From: JACKOD01 sp041591635
GTDB taxonomy: Bacteria > Pseudomonadota > Gammaproteobacteria > Pseudomonadales > Oleiphilaceae
NCBI GenBank assembly: GCA_041591635.1
Contig: JBFHRO010000111.1
Coordinates: forward strand, 1 to 10,720
Direction of reading: 5' to 3'
DNA length: 10,720 nucleotides
Below, piece after piece: positions 5,427 to 10,720 of this stretch. The notes below the pieces were generated by a model. It had not been told where the DNA came from. It was given only the letters and a program-made list of their open reading frames with translations, and searched no databases. Both the position numbers and the translations under genes were made by a program. Every line of letters begins with the position of its first letter. The first letter of the stretch is position 1.

Positions 5427-7499
5427 ATGGCAGAAAGCAGCTTAATTGAGAGGCTAATGATCCTTACCGCGCCTGTCGTGGCCTTGAGCACCGATGAGGA
5501 GGGGATTATTCGTCTGGTGAATCCGGCGGTATACAGGGTGTTTGGTTATTACGAAGGCGAAGTAATGAACCATAGCCTGTTGATGCTCTTGCCTGAGCTG
5601 GAACATATTGAGTTTGAACGCTTTACCGCCGTGATGGAACGGGGCGAGCTGGAGTTTTTTGGTGACGATGAGCCGCAAGAAGAAGAGGAAGCGGTTTCGT
5701 TTGAACACGCCAATTTTCTGGAGCGCTTTATTAATGGCGAAGTAAGCGAAGGCAAGAAGAAAGGCGAAATCCAGACCAAAGACAAGCACGGGCAAATTCG
5801 CTGGGTCGACATCACTATCAATAAAATCAATGTCGATGAAGAGACCATGTACAGCGTGGTGATCAGTGACATCACCGACATCAAGAAGTCCGAAGGCGCC
5901 TTGATGCGCATTAACGAGCACCTCGAAGAAATGGTGGCAGAACGAACCGCCGAGGTGCACCGCAAGAGTCAGGATATCCAGATCATGCTGCAGAACCTGC
6001 CGCAGGGAATCCTGACCTTTAATCGTGATCTTCGGATTCACGATGAGTATTCTGTGTATCTGGAAACCATTCTCGAAACCGATGTCATTGCCGAGACCCA
6101 GGTCATGGACTTGTTGTTCGCAAATTCGAGCCTGGGGGCCGACACCCTGTCGCAAATGGCCACCGCCATCGCGAGCATTCTCGATGAAGAGGAGTTTTTG
6201 TTTGAGTGCAACGGTCACCTGCTGGTGACCGCCTTTGAAAAGGCCTTTGCCTGTGGCCGCATCAAGTCGCTGGAACTGTCCTGGTCACCCATTGCCAATG
6301 ATCAGGGCATTGTGGAAAAGCTCCTGGTTTCCATGCGCGATGTCACCGAAATCAAGGCGCTGCAAGAGGCGACATCGCACCAGAAGAAAGAGCTGGAAAT
6401 CATCGGCCAGATTTTATCCATCTCGTCCAACAAGTTTATCGATTTCATTCTGGGCGCCCGGGAGTTCATACGCATCAATCGCGAGTTGATCCGCGCCAAC
6501 CGCGAGAAAAACCTTAACGCGCTGGATGTGCTGTTTCGCAACATGCATACCATCAAAGGCAATGCGCGCACCTACGGTTTTGATCATCTCACCGATTTTA
6601 TCCACCAGGTAGAACAGGAATACGCCGAACTGCGCAAGGATGCCGACAAGTGCTGGGATCAACAGCACTTGCTGGCTCAGCTCGACGAAACCGAGCGCCT
6701 GGTAGACCAGTACAGCCGGGTCAATGAAGAAAAACTTGGCCGAAAAGGCGGAAAAAAACTCGAAGCCCAGGCCGATTACCTAATGATTGACAAAGAGCGC
6801 CTTGGTGCCATTACCGATCGCATTGATACGCTGGACCCGAACGACCCCAAGGCATTGATGGATGCCTTGAAAAATATCAAAAAGCTGGTGGATCTGGCCG
6901 AAACCGAACGTTTCGAGACCATTATTGCCGGCATTCTCGAAGCCGTTCCGGCACTGGCAAGCGAACTGGACAAAGCCAAGCCCCGAATACTGATCAATGA
7001 CGGCAACATAGTGTTTAAAAGACCGGTGTTTCAGTTGTTCAAAAACACCTTTATGCACCTGTTTCGCAATTCCCTCGATCACGGGCTGGAACCAGCCCAG
7101 GAACGGCAGGCCATGGGCAAAGCGCCCGAGGGCTTGATCAGCATCAGTATCAGTAAAGGCAGCGACAAACTGACAATAACCTATGGCGATGACGGGCGAG
7201 GTCTCAATTTGGCGAAGATTCGCCAAAAAGCCATAGATGCCCGCCTGATTGGCCCAACGGACACCCTGACCCCGGCAAATATCTCGGCGCTGGTGTTTGC
7301 TCCGGGGCTGTCAACCGCAGACAAGGTGACCGATGTTTCGGGGCGAGGCGTGGGTATGGATGCGGTCAAGAACTTCTTCGAGCAGCAAGGCGGCTCCCTT
7401 GCGCTCGCCTTCCCAAAATCCTTTGGGGAGCAAGACGCGTTTGCGGCAGTGGAATTCGTGATGACCTTGCCCGAGCGAGTCGCGCTCGAAAAAGACTGA
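5427..7499 (+). CDS. Soluble PAS-PAS-HPt-HATPase histidine kinase, CheA-like
   Basis: This 690-residue protein lacks a signal peptide and membrane helices. In order: a first PAS domain (about 8-152, ending VVISDITDIKKSE, with an acidic insert DDEPQEEEE near 80-88); a coiled-coil linker (about 155-185); a second PAS domain (about 186-312, ending SMRDVTEIK); an HPt domain (about 330-435) with the phosphorylation motif MHTIKGNA and His374; a linker; then a CheA-type ATPase. That last domain has N-box LFRNSLDHGLE (Asn548), G1 box GDDGRG (587-592) and G2 region GRGVGMD (639-645), within the CheA-typical FAPGLSTADKVTDVSGRGVGMDAVK context, broken here by no substitutions of key residues. There is no CheW-like P5 or receiver domain, and no CheY, CheW or receptor gene nearby. 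It probably phosphorylates its HPt His in response to a cytoplasmic signal and hands the phosphate to a regulator elsewhere. The start ATG 5427 has only a weak GAAG upstream; the next in-frame ATG (5457) would cut the first PAS helix. Confidence 0.9.
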   Translation: MAESSLIERLMILTAPVVALSTDEEGIIRLVNPAVYRVFGYYEGEVMNHSLLMLLPELEHIEFERFTAVMERGELEFFGDDEPQEEEEAVSFEHANFLERFINGEVSEGKKKGEIQTKDKHGQIRWVDITINKINVDEETMYSVVISDITDIKKSEGALMRINEHLEEMVAERTAEVHRKSQDIQIMLQNLPQGILTFNRDLRIHDEYSVYLETILETDVIAETQVMDLLFANSSLGADTLSQMATAIASILDEEEFLFECNGHLLVTAFEKAFACGRIKSLELSWSPIANDQGIVEKLLVSMRDVTEIKALQEATSHQKKELEIIGQILSISSNKFIDFILGAREFIRINRELIRANREKNLNALDVLFRNMHTIKGNARTYGFDHLTDFIHQVEQEYAELRKDADKCWDQQHLLAQLDETERLVDQYSRVNEEKLGRKGGKKLEAQADYLMIDKERLGAITDRIDTLDPNDPKALMDALKNIKKLVDLAETERFETIIAGILEAVPALASELDKAKPRILINDGNIVFKRPVFQLFKNTFMHLFRNSLDHGLEPAQERQAMGKAPEGLISISISKGSDKLTITYGDDGRGLNLAKIRQKAIDARLIGPTDTLTPANISALVFAPGLSTADKVTDVSGRGVGMDAVKNFFEQQGGSLALAFPKSFGEQDAFAAVEFVMTLPERVALEKD

Positions 7500-7500
7500 T

Positions 7501-7534
7501 CAAGCCTGCTTGCCAGAATGACACCCGGCTGTCA
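7501..7534. terminator. Two small palindromes in the kinase/flavodoxin convergent gap
   Basis: CAAGC-CT-GCTTG (7501-7512) is followed by TGACA-CCCGGC-TGTCA (7519-7534), whose right arm covers the stop codon of the minus-strand flavodoxin-like gene. Both are perfect but short, and neither has a T-run. They are weak transcription-end candidates in a 32-base convergent gap. Confidence 0.25.
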
Positions 7535-8002
7535 GATGATGCCTGCCTCCAGGCTCGCCGCCACAGACAAGCCAAGATTCTCGCACTGAGACAGAAACCC
7601 GTCCTGAAAATCGCCCCGACAGACAAGGGGCTCCTGCACCAGTCGCCACCGCAAACCCGTGGTAATGCTCTCAATGGCGCGTTGCGTGCCTGTGCCATCG
7701 TGGCCGGCACGAATATAAAAGGCAAAGGGTAACCCCTGGGTTTTCTCCAGGCAGGGGTAATAGCAGCGATCGAAAACATCTTTCACTAATCCTGCCATAT
7801 AGCCGAGGTTTTCCGTGGTGCCGATAATCACCGCCTGGGCGGCCAGAATGTCGTCGGGTCGGGTGTCGAGCGGCGCCTTGCAGGTAACGCTCACCCCGGT
7901 GATATCGGGGTGGGTCGCCCCTCTTAGCGCAGCGTCGGCCATCTTCCTGGTGTTAACCGAAGGGGCGTGGGCAATGAGCAAGAGATGTTTGTGATTCGAC
8001 AT
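7532..8002 (-). CDS. Flavodoxin-fold / NAD(P)H:FMN reductase-like protein
   Basis: The 156-residue product has a flavodoxin-like alpha/beta sandwich pattern. It begins with strand HLLLIAHAPSVNTRKMA (6-22), where the loop after the first strand should bind the FMN phosphate. A second strand, AQAVIIGTTENLGYMAGLVKDVFDR, matches the family pattern (G-T-x-E-x-x-G-x-M-x-G-x-x-K-x-x-x-D-R) that covers the isoalloxazine ring. FAFYIRAGHDGTGTQRAIESI forms the third conserved strand and loop. It probably binds FMN and takes part in cytoplasmic electron transfer or quinone/flavin reduction; the partner is unknown. ATG 8002 is preferred over an upstream in-frame ATG at 8050: a GGGGGTGG purine run precedes it and the first strand then starts right at the N-terminus. 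The gene converges on the kinase gene and follows the Imm11-like gene at a distance of 130 bases. Confidence 0.85.
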   Translation of the reverse strand: MSNHKHLLLIAHAPSVNTRKMADAALRGATHPDITGVSVTCKAPLDTRPDDILAAQAVIIGTTENLGYMAGLVKDVFDRCYYPCLEKTQGLPFAFYIRAGHDGTGTQRAIESITTGLRWRLVQEPLVCRGDFQDGFLSQCENLGLSVAASLEAGII

Positions 8003-8111
8003 GATTCCACCCCCTTGAGGCCAAGCCCCAAACAGAAAACGCCCTGACATTCAGCCAAGTGCCAGATGCCATCCCGATTTCCAGTATGGAACTTGCCGGA
8101 ATCAATGGGAA

Positions 8112-8126
8112 GCCCGAATGGCGGGC
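8112..8126 (-). terminator. Possible terminator hairpin after the Imm11-like gene
   Basis: GCCCG (8112-8116) and CGGGC (8122-8126) pair around a five-base loop, six bases past the TAA of the minus-strand Imm11-like gene. On the minus strand only TTCCCATT follows, which is weakly T-rich. Confidence 0.3.
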
Positions 8127-8132
8127 CGAGTT

Positions 8133-8720
8133 TTAAATCCTGATCCAGTCCTGCGCCCGGGTGAAGGCAAAGGTGTTGATGCCTGCCTGCTCGATGGCCT
8201 GTTTCACTTGCTCACTCACCAGGGTTGTCATCAGATTCTCCGCCAGACGAAAGAGCGCCAAGCCACGGGTGCGGGTCGGGTCGAGGGTAAAGCCGTCAAT
8301 GCTGCAGTTTTTGAGCGCGACCGCATCGTCGCTTTTGATGCGGGAGTTTGCCGGGTCGGCGGCGCTGACAAGGCCAACAATGTTGAAGGCCAGCCACTCA
8401 TAGGTTTCACCGGTATTGCGGTAGCTAATAACGACGGGATAGTACTCAATGTTGTCGACGCCGGTTTTTTGAAGTACCTGGGCGAGCCGTGGCGACATGA
8501 GCGAAATGGCGTCGTCGTAATAATCCGGCGGTGGACCCTGGTAACCGAAGTGAGGCGTTGCCTCAACCTGAATAATCTCTGTGGGAGGCTCTTCCAGTGG
8601 TGCACCGCTGTGCCACCCGCGTTTGGGCGCGCGTAGCAGTTCTTCGTGTATTTCGAGAAACGGGCCCTCATCGTCATCATCAAGGCTGGGATTGTCTATG
8701 TCATTGATTACGTAGTACAT
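8133..8720 (-). CDS. Imm11/DUF1629 family protein (putative immunity protein)
   Basis: The 195-residue protein shows the pattern of the DUF1629 family, also named Imm11. It starts MYYVIND, with an acidic run DDDDE at 15-18. A middle segment LMSPRLAQVLQKTGVDNIEYYPVVI is typical of the family, followed by YEWLAFNIVGLVSAAD and a Ser-rich turn. The C-terminal third, LALFRLAENLMTTLVSEQVKQAIEQAGI then FAF, matches the conserved F-R-L-x-E ... V-S-E-x-(V/L)-K-x-A pattern. The family was linked to immunity by its position next to polymorphic toxins in other genomes; direct function is mostly untested. No signal peptide is present, so it is cytoplasmic. No toxin gene is adjacent here: the neighbours are a flavodoxin-like gene and, divergently, a membrane microprotein. 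The ribosome binding site is weak (GAGAG about eight bases upstream). Confidence 0.75.
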   Translation of the reverse strand: MYYVINDIDNPSLDDDDEGPFLEIHEELLRAPKRGWHSGAPLEEPPTEIIQVEATPHFGYQGPPPDYYDDAISLMSPRLAQVLQKTGVDNIEYYPVVISYRNTGETYEWLAFNIVGLVSAADPANSRIKSDDAVALKNCSIDGFTLDPTRTRGLALFRLAENLMTTLVSEQVKQAIEQAGINTFAFTRAQDWIRI

Positions 8721-8762
8721 GGGTTACTCTCATCCGGTAAATGGTTTTGCGAAGTGGCCGAT

Positions 8763-8780
8763 AAACCCGTTGCGGGGTTT
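8763..8780. promoter_or_regulatory. Inverted repeat AAACCC-N6-GGGTTT in a divergent promoter region
   Basis: A perfect six-base inverted repeat with a six-base spacer lies between the Imm11-like gene and the microprotein gene. It abuts the position where the -35 element of the plus-strand TATAAT promoter should be and would be in the early leader of the minus-strand transcript. A dimeric repressor site or a leader hairpin are both possible. Confidence 0.4.
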
Positions 8781-8798
8781 CTGTTCAACCGCCGCTCG

Positions 8799-8827
8799 CC
8801 TATAATCAGCCGGTTTGTTCAATGCAA
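8799..8827 (-). promoter_or_regulatory. Possible minus-strand promoter for the Imm11-like gene, overlapping the plus-strand one
   Basis: On the minus strand TTGCAT (8827-8822), a 17-base spacer and TATAGG (8804-8799) resemble a weak sigma70 promoter. Its -10 overlaps the plus-strand TATAAT, so the two transcripts would compete for the same site. Confidence 0.25.
8801..8806 (+). promoter_or_regulatory. Exact TATAAT -10 box of the microprotein gene
   Basis: TATAAT lies 46 bases before the ATG at 8853. The hexamer at 17 bases upstream (8778-8783, TTTCTG) is a poor -35 element, so the promoter may need an activator or work at low strength. Transcription would start near 8813. Confidence 0.5.
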
Positions 8828-8852
8828 CCCTCACCCGTTCAAGGAGTACAAG

Positions 8853-8975
8853 ATGGCAGGCAATCTTCCTGGCAAGCATGGCGACAGTCTGGATTATAAA
8901 ATGATCAACCATTTCCTGATTACCTTTTGTGTAGGCATGGGATTGGGTGTGGTCTTATTTGGCTGGGTGCTCTAG
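8853..8975 (+). CDS. 40-residue single-helix membrane microprotein
   Basis: A small gene with a strong ribosome binding site: AAGGAG at 8841-8846, six bases before ATG 8853. The frame stays open upstream (to 8646) over the Imm11-like gene, but only this start has a ribosome binding site and lies behind the TATAAT promoter. The product has a polar N-terminus (MAGNLPGKHGDSLDYK) with balanced charges and one hydrophobic helix, residues 18-40, that runs to the C-terminus and ends VLFGWVL. The helix carries Gly28, Gly30, Gly32 and Gly37, including a GxxxG pair (28/32) that often mediates helix packing. An inner-membrane location is expected, probably with the C-terminus at the far side. I do not recognise a named family. 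It is followed by a hairpin and then the HDOD gene. Confidence 0.72.
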   Translation: MAGNLPGKHGDSLDYKMINHFLITFCVGMGLGVVLFGWVL

Positions 8976-8990
8976 CCCGCCCTTTGCTTT

Positions 8991-9013
8991 GGGGAGGCCG
9001 AATCGGACTCCCC
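8991..9013 (+). terminator. Hairpin after the microprotein gene
   Basis: GGGGAG (8991-8996) pairs with CTCCCC (9008-9013) and, past a G/A mismatch, CCG pairs with CGG around an AAT loop. It sits 15 bases after the microprotein stop codon. The downstream bases TGGTAACCTTTCCTCT are pyrimidine-rich but not a clean T-run. It probably separates this small gene from the HDOD gene. Confidence 0.5.
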
Positions 9014-9084
9014 TGGTAACCTTTCCTCTACAGCCCGCAACAAAACCGCTACAGAATTCGGCTGCAATTCCATCATACTCAGAA

Positions 9085-9100
9085 TGTGATCAGATTCTCA
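9085..9100. promoter_or_regulatory. CRP/Vfr-like binding site before the HDOD gene
   Basis: TGTGA-TCAGAT-TCTCA matches the CRP consensus TGTGA-N6-TCACA at nine of ten half-site positions, and flanking AA and TT also agree. It ends 17 bases before ATG 9118, just upstream of the GGAG ribosome binding site. A bound regulator there would more likely repress than activate unless the promoter is further upstream. Confidence 0.4.
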
Positions 9101-9117
9101 TTATTTTGGAGTGCAGT

Positions 9118-10566
9118 ATGATTCGTGGACTGGATGCCTGGGTCAATCATCTTGAACGGCAACAATTGCCGTTGCTGGCCCAAACACTGCAAAACGTTAT
9201 GCGTGTTACCGCCGATGAGCGTACCAGCGTGAATCTGCTGTCTGACGTCATTCTCAAAGATCCTGATCTGTGCTCGGAAGTGCTGAAACTGGCCAATTCC
9301 GTCTGCTTCAATCCCACCCGCAATCGCATCGATACCATTTCCCGCGCGGTGGTAACCATTGGGTTCGATTCGGTCAAAAGCATTGTGGTTTCGGCCCTGC
9401 TGGTGGATCAGCTGGTTAACAAGGGGCTTAAGCAGCAGGTGTACCGGGCGTTGGCCACCTCGGTACATGCGGCGGTTCAGGCCCGAGCCTTTGCCGCCCA
9501 GCGTGCCGAGTCGGTGCGCGAAAGTGTGTTTCTTGCGGCCTTGCTTTATGGCCTGGGCGAAACCGCCGTGTGGGCTTCGGGAACCCGGGAGGCCGAAGGG
9601 TTGCTTGAAGAATGGCGGTATCAGGGATTTTTGTCAGACGAGCAGCAACGGCAAATGCTCGGCACCACCTTTGTGGCCATTTCCAGGGCACTGGCCAAAA
9701 ACTGGAAGCTGGGCGCCCTGCTTGAGCAGAGCTTTTCTCCTGTGGCCACCGGTGAGGCGGCCATGGTGCAGGCTGGCGTCAGTATTGCCCGCTTTAACCA
9801 GCAGGGCTGGCTGGCGGGCGGGCTGCACAAAGCGGTGATGCTGTCGACGCCTATCAGCGGTGAGACAGCCGAAGCCGCCAAAGTTTCACTGAATCAGCAG
9901 CGCGAACGTGCGGCTCAGCTGGCAGTGCAACTGGGCATTGCGCGCGCGCGGGAGCTGTTACTGGAGAACGAAGCGGCGGGAGACATGCTGCTTGCGCCTG
10001 ATTTCCAGTTGCAATTGCAAGTGCTGCAGGCCTTGTGCGAGCCGACCCCGGCGCACCAGTCCGAGGTGGACACGCTCAAGCACCGTTTTGATTTGTTGCT
10101 CAAAGGGGTGCACAAAGGCGTAGGGCTTGAACGGGTGGGGTTGTTTGTCGGGCGCGAAGGGGGGGCACCCCTGCAGCTGTATCGGGCCCTGGGGCAGCAC
10201 ACCCATCCCTGGCAGACGCAGCAAACCTTGGCGTTACAGACGTTTGCGGCCTGCGGCCCCGAATTCGAGCCTGCGCCACTGCGTGCTTGCGAGCCGTTAC
10301 AAGTGTGTGTGCGCACCCTGGGGAGCAGCACTACAAGTTCCGGGATGGAAGCGCGCATTCGTGCGCCCTTTGGCGGATTGATTCCGGCGCTGGTGGCTTT
10401 GCTTCCCTTGCCGGGACAACTTAATGCGGTGCTGTATGCCGACCGTTTGGGCATGGCACCTATCAGTCTTGAACAGCAGCGTAACCTGCAGTTACTGGCA
10501 CAGCAGTTTGTGTGGCTGCAGCGCTGCGCTGGGCAGCAGACCAAGAGCCGCCAAGCCTCGGCCTGA
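9118..10566 (+). CDS. HDOD domain protein with C-terminal GAF-like domain
   Basis: The 482-residue protein starts with an HDOD domain (about 12-207): QLPLLAQTLQNVMRV, then VILKDPDLCSEVLKLANS (44-61) and the hallmark ISRAVVTIGFDSVKSIVVSALL (74-95). The stretch AALLYGLGETA (140-150) corresponds to the degenerate HD position; the metal-binding His-Asp pair is absent, as usual for HDOD, so it is a non-enzymatic signalling domain. After a helical linker, residues about 325-475 look like a GAF domain: LKGVHKGVGLERVGLFVG near the start, RAPFGGLIPALVALLPLPGQLNAVLYADR near the end (split here only by family-typical loops). HDOD proteins commonly act in regulation of motility, stress or second-messenger pathways; the role here is not known. 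ATG 9118 is chosen because GGAG (9108-9111) is six bases upstream. The gene ends 21 bases from the convergent nitrate-reductase-like gene. Confidence 0.88.
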   Translation: MIRGLDAWVNHLERQQLPLLAQTLQNVMRVTADERTSVNLLSDVILKDPDLCSEVLKLANSVCFNPTRNRIDTISRAVVTIGFDSVKSIVVSALLVDQLVNKGLKQQVYRALATSVHAAVQARAFAAQRAESVRESVFLAALLYGLGETAVWASGTREAEGLLEEWRYQGFLSDEQQRQMLGTTFVAISRALAKNWKLGALLEQSFSPVATGEAAMVQAGVSIARFNQQGWLAGGLHKAVMLSTPISGETAEAAKVSLNQQRERAAQLAVQLGIARARELLLENEAAGDMLLAPDFQLQLQVLQALCEPTPAHQSEVDTLKHRFDLLLKGVHKGVGLERVGLFVGREGGAPLQLYRALGQHTHPWQTQQTLALQTFAACGPEFEPAPLRACEPLQVCVRTLGSSTTSSGMEARIRAPFGGLIPALVALLPLPGQLNAVLYADRLGMAPISLEQQRNLQLLAQQFVWLQRCAGQQTKSRQASA

Positions 10567-10576
10567 GCGTGCTTTG

Positions 10577-10585
10577 CCCCCCCCC
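10577..10585. repeat. C9 homopolymer between convergent genes
   Basis: Nine C residues lie in the 21-base gap between the HDOD stop codon and the minus-strand stop codon at 10588. It is non-coding for both genes and has no visible function beyond possible indel instability. Confidence 0.6.
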
Positions 10586-10587
10586 GC

Positions 10588-10720
10588 TCAGCCGGTACTG
10601 AGCATTCGTTCCAGCTCCGGGATGCAGGAGCCGCAGTTGGTGCCGGCATTGAGCGCTTGCCCTATGGCGGCTACCGAGCCCAGTTTCTTCGTCTTGATTC
10701 CGTCGCGGATCAGGTTCTCG
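10588..10720 (-). CDS. nasA: C-terminal BFD-like [2Fe-2S] segment, probable assimilatory nitrate reductase (start outside window)
   Basis: Only the last 44 residues are in the window, read on the minus strand and ending at TGA (10590-10588). They contain KKLGSVAAIGQALNAGTNCGSCIPELERML, given here as family-typical helix-Cys-x-x-Cys-helix pieces: a helix (VAAIGQALNAG), the Cys pair in TNCGSC, and a closing helix (IPELERML). This is the second half of a BFD-like [2Fe-2S] domain; the first two Cys of the four-Cys site would lie just outside. The TNCGSCIPEL form is the one found at the C-terminus of catalytic assimilatory nitrate reductases (NasA), which reduce nitrate to nitrite in the cytoplasm. 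Alternatives are a stand-alone bacterioferritin-associated ferredoxin or another oxidoreductase with this tail. The domain call is firm; the gene name rests on motif flavour only. Confidence 0.7.
   Translation of the reverse strand, partial: ENLIRDGIKTKKLGSVAAIGQALNAGTNCGSCIPELERMLSTG

Noticed and set aside
5454..6218. A 254-codon minus-strand frame opposite the kinase
   Set aside because: It is antisense to the PAS domains and has no ribosome binding site or domain pattern.
8646..8852. A longer N-terminus for the microprotein
   Set aside because: The frame is open to 8646, but this part overlaps the Imm11-like gene antisense, crosses the TATAAT promoter, and lacks a ribosome binding site.
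8947..9117. A longer N-terminus for the HDOD protein
   Set aside because: The upstream in-frame extension overlaps the microprotein and the hairpin at 8991-9013, and the HDOD domain starts normally from ATG 9118, which has GGAG at six bases.

Overview
The window looks like chromosomal DNA from a Gram-negative gammaproteobacterium. It is fairly GC-rich, tightly packed, and codes for an outer-membrane-type beta-barrel, a lipobox lipoprotein, Sec-type signal peptides, an HDOD protein and a probable assimilatory nitrate reductase. The overall flavour suggests a marine or environmental lineage (Cellvibrionales, Marinobacter-like or similar); this placement is an inference. I see no insertion sequence, phage gene, CRISPR array, rRNA or tRNA.

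Layout. (1) 1-516 (+) is the 3' end of a beta-barrel protein. It converges on a minus-strand envelope cluster (3289-555) read in the order DUF1499 lipoprotein, exported FecR-domain protein, large alpha/beta hydrolase with an EF-hand-like loop. (2) Divergent from this cluster are a class I O-methyltransferase (3449-4111) and an HSL-type esterase (4182-5108), both plus strand and possibly co-transcribed. (3) After a 318-base intergenic region with a good sigma70-type promoter candidate comes a 690-residue soluble PAS-PAS-HPt-HATPase kinase (5427-7499) that resembles CheA but has no CheW-like or receiver domain. (4) Converging on the kinase is a flavodoxin-fold protein (8002-7532), preceded by a lone Imm11/DUF1629 family protein (8720-8133). 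(5) From a 132-base divergent spacer with an exact TATAAT box runs a 40-residue single-helix membrane microprotein (8853-8975). It is followed by an HDOD plus GAF-like protein (9118-10566) with a CRP/Vfr-like palindrome just before its start. (6) The window ends inside a minus-strand gene whose C-terminal BFD-like [2Fe-2S] segment matches assimilatory nitrate reductase (NasA type).

How the genes work together. The left part looks like envelope maintenance: a barrel, a lipoprotein and a periplasmic FecR-like scaffold. The middle holds small-molecule enzymes. The right part is signalling (an orphan CheA-like kinase and an HDOD protein) next to nitrate assimilation. No response regulator, CheW or receptor is present for the kinase, and no toxin accompanies the Imm11 protein. 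No clearly new multi-gene system is evident. The best leads are the orphan kinase architecture, the microprotein with its promoter/palindrome, the EF-hand-like loop in the hydrolase, the spaced EF-x-acidic-aromatic repeats of the FecR protein, and the solitary Imm11 protein.
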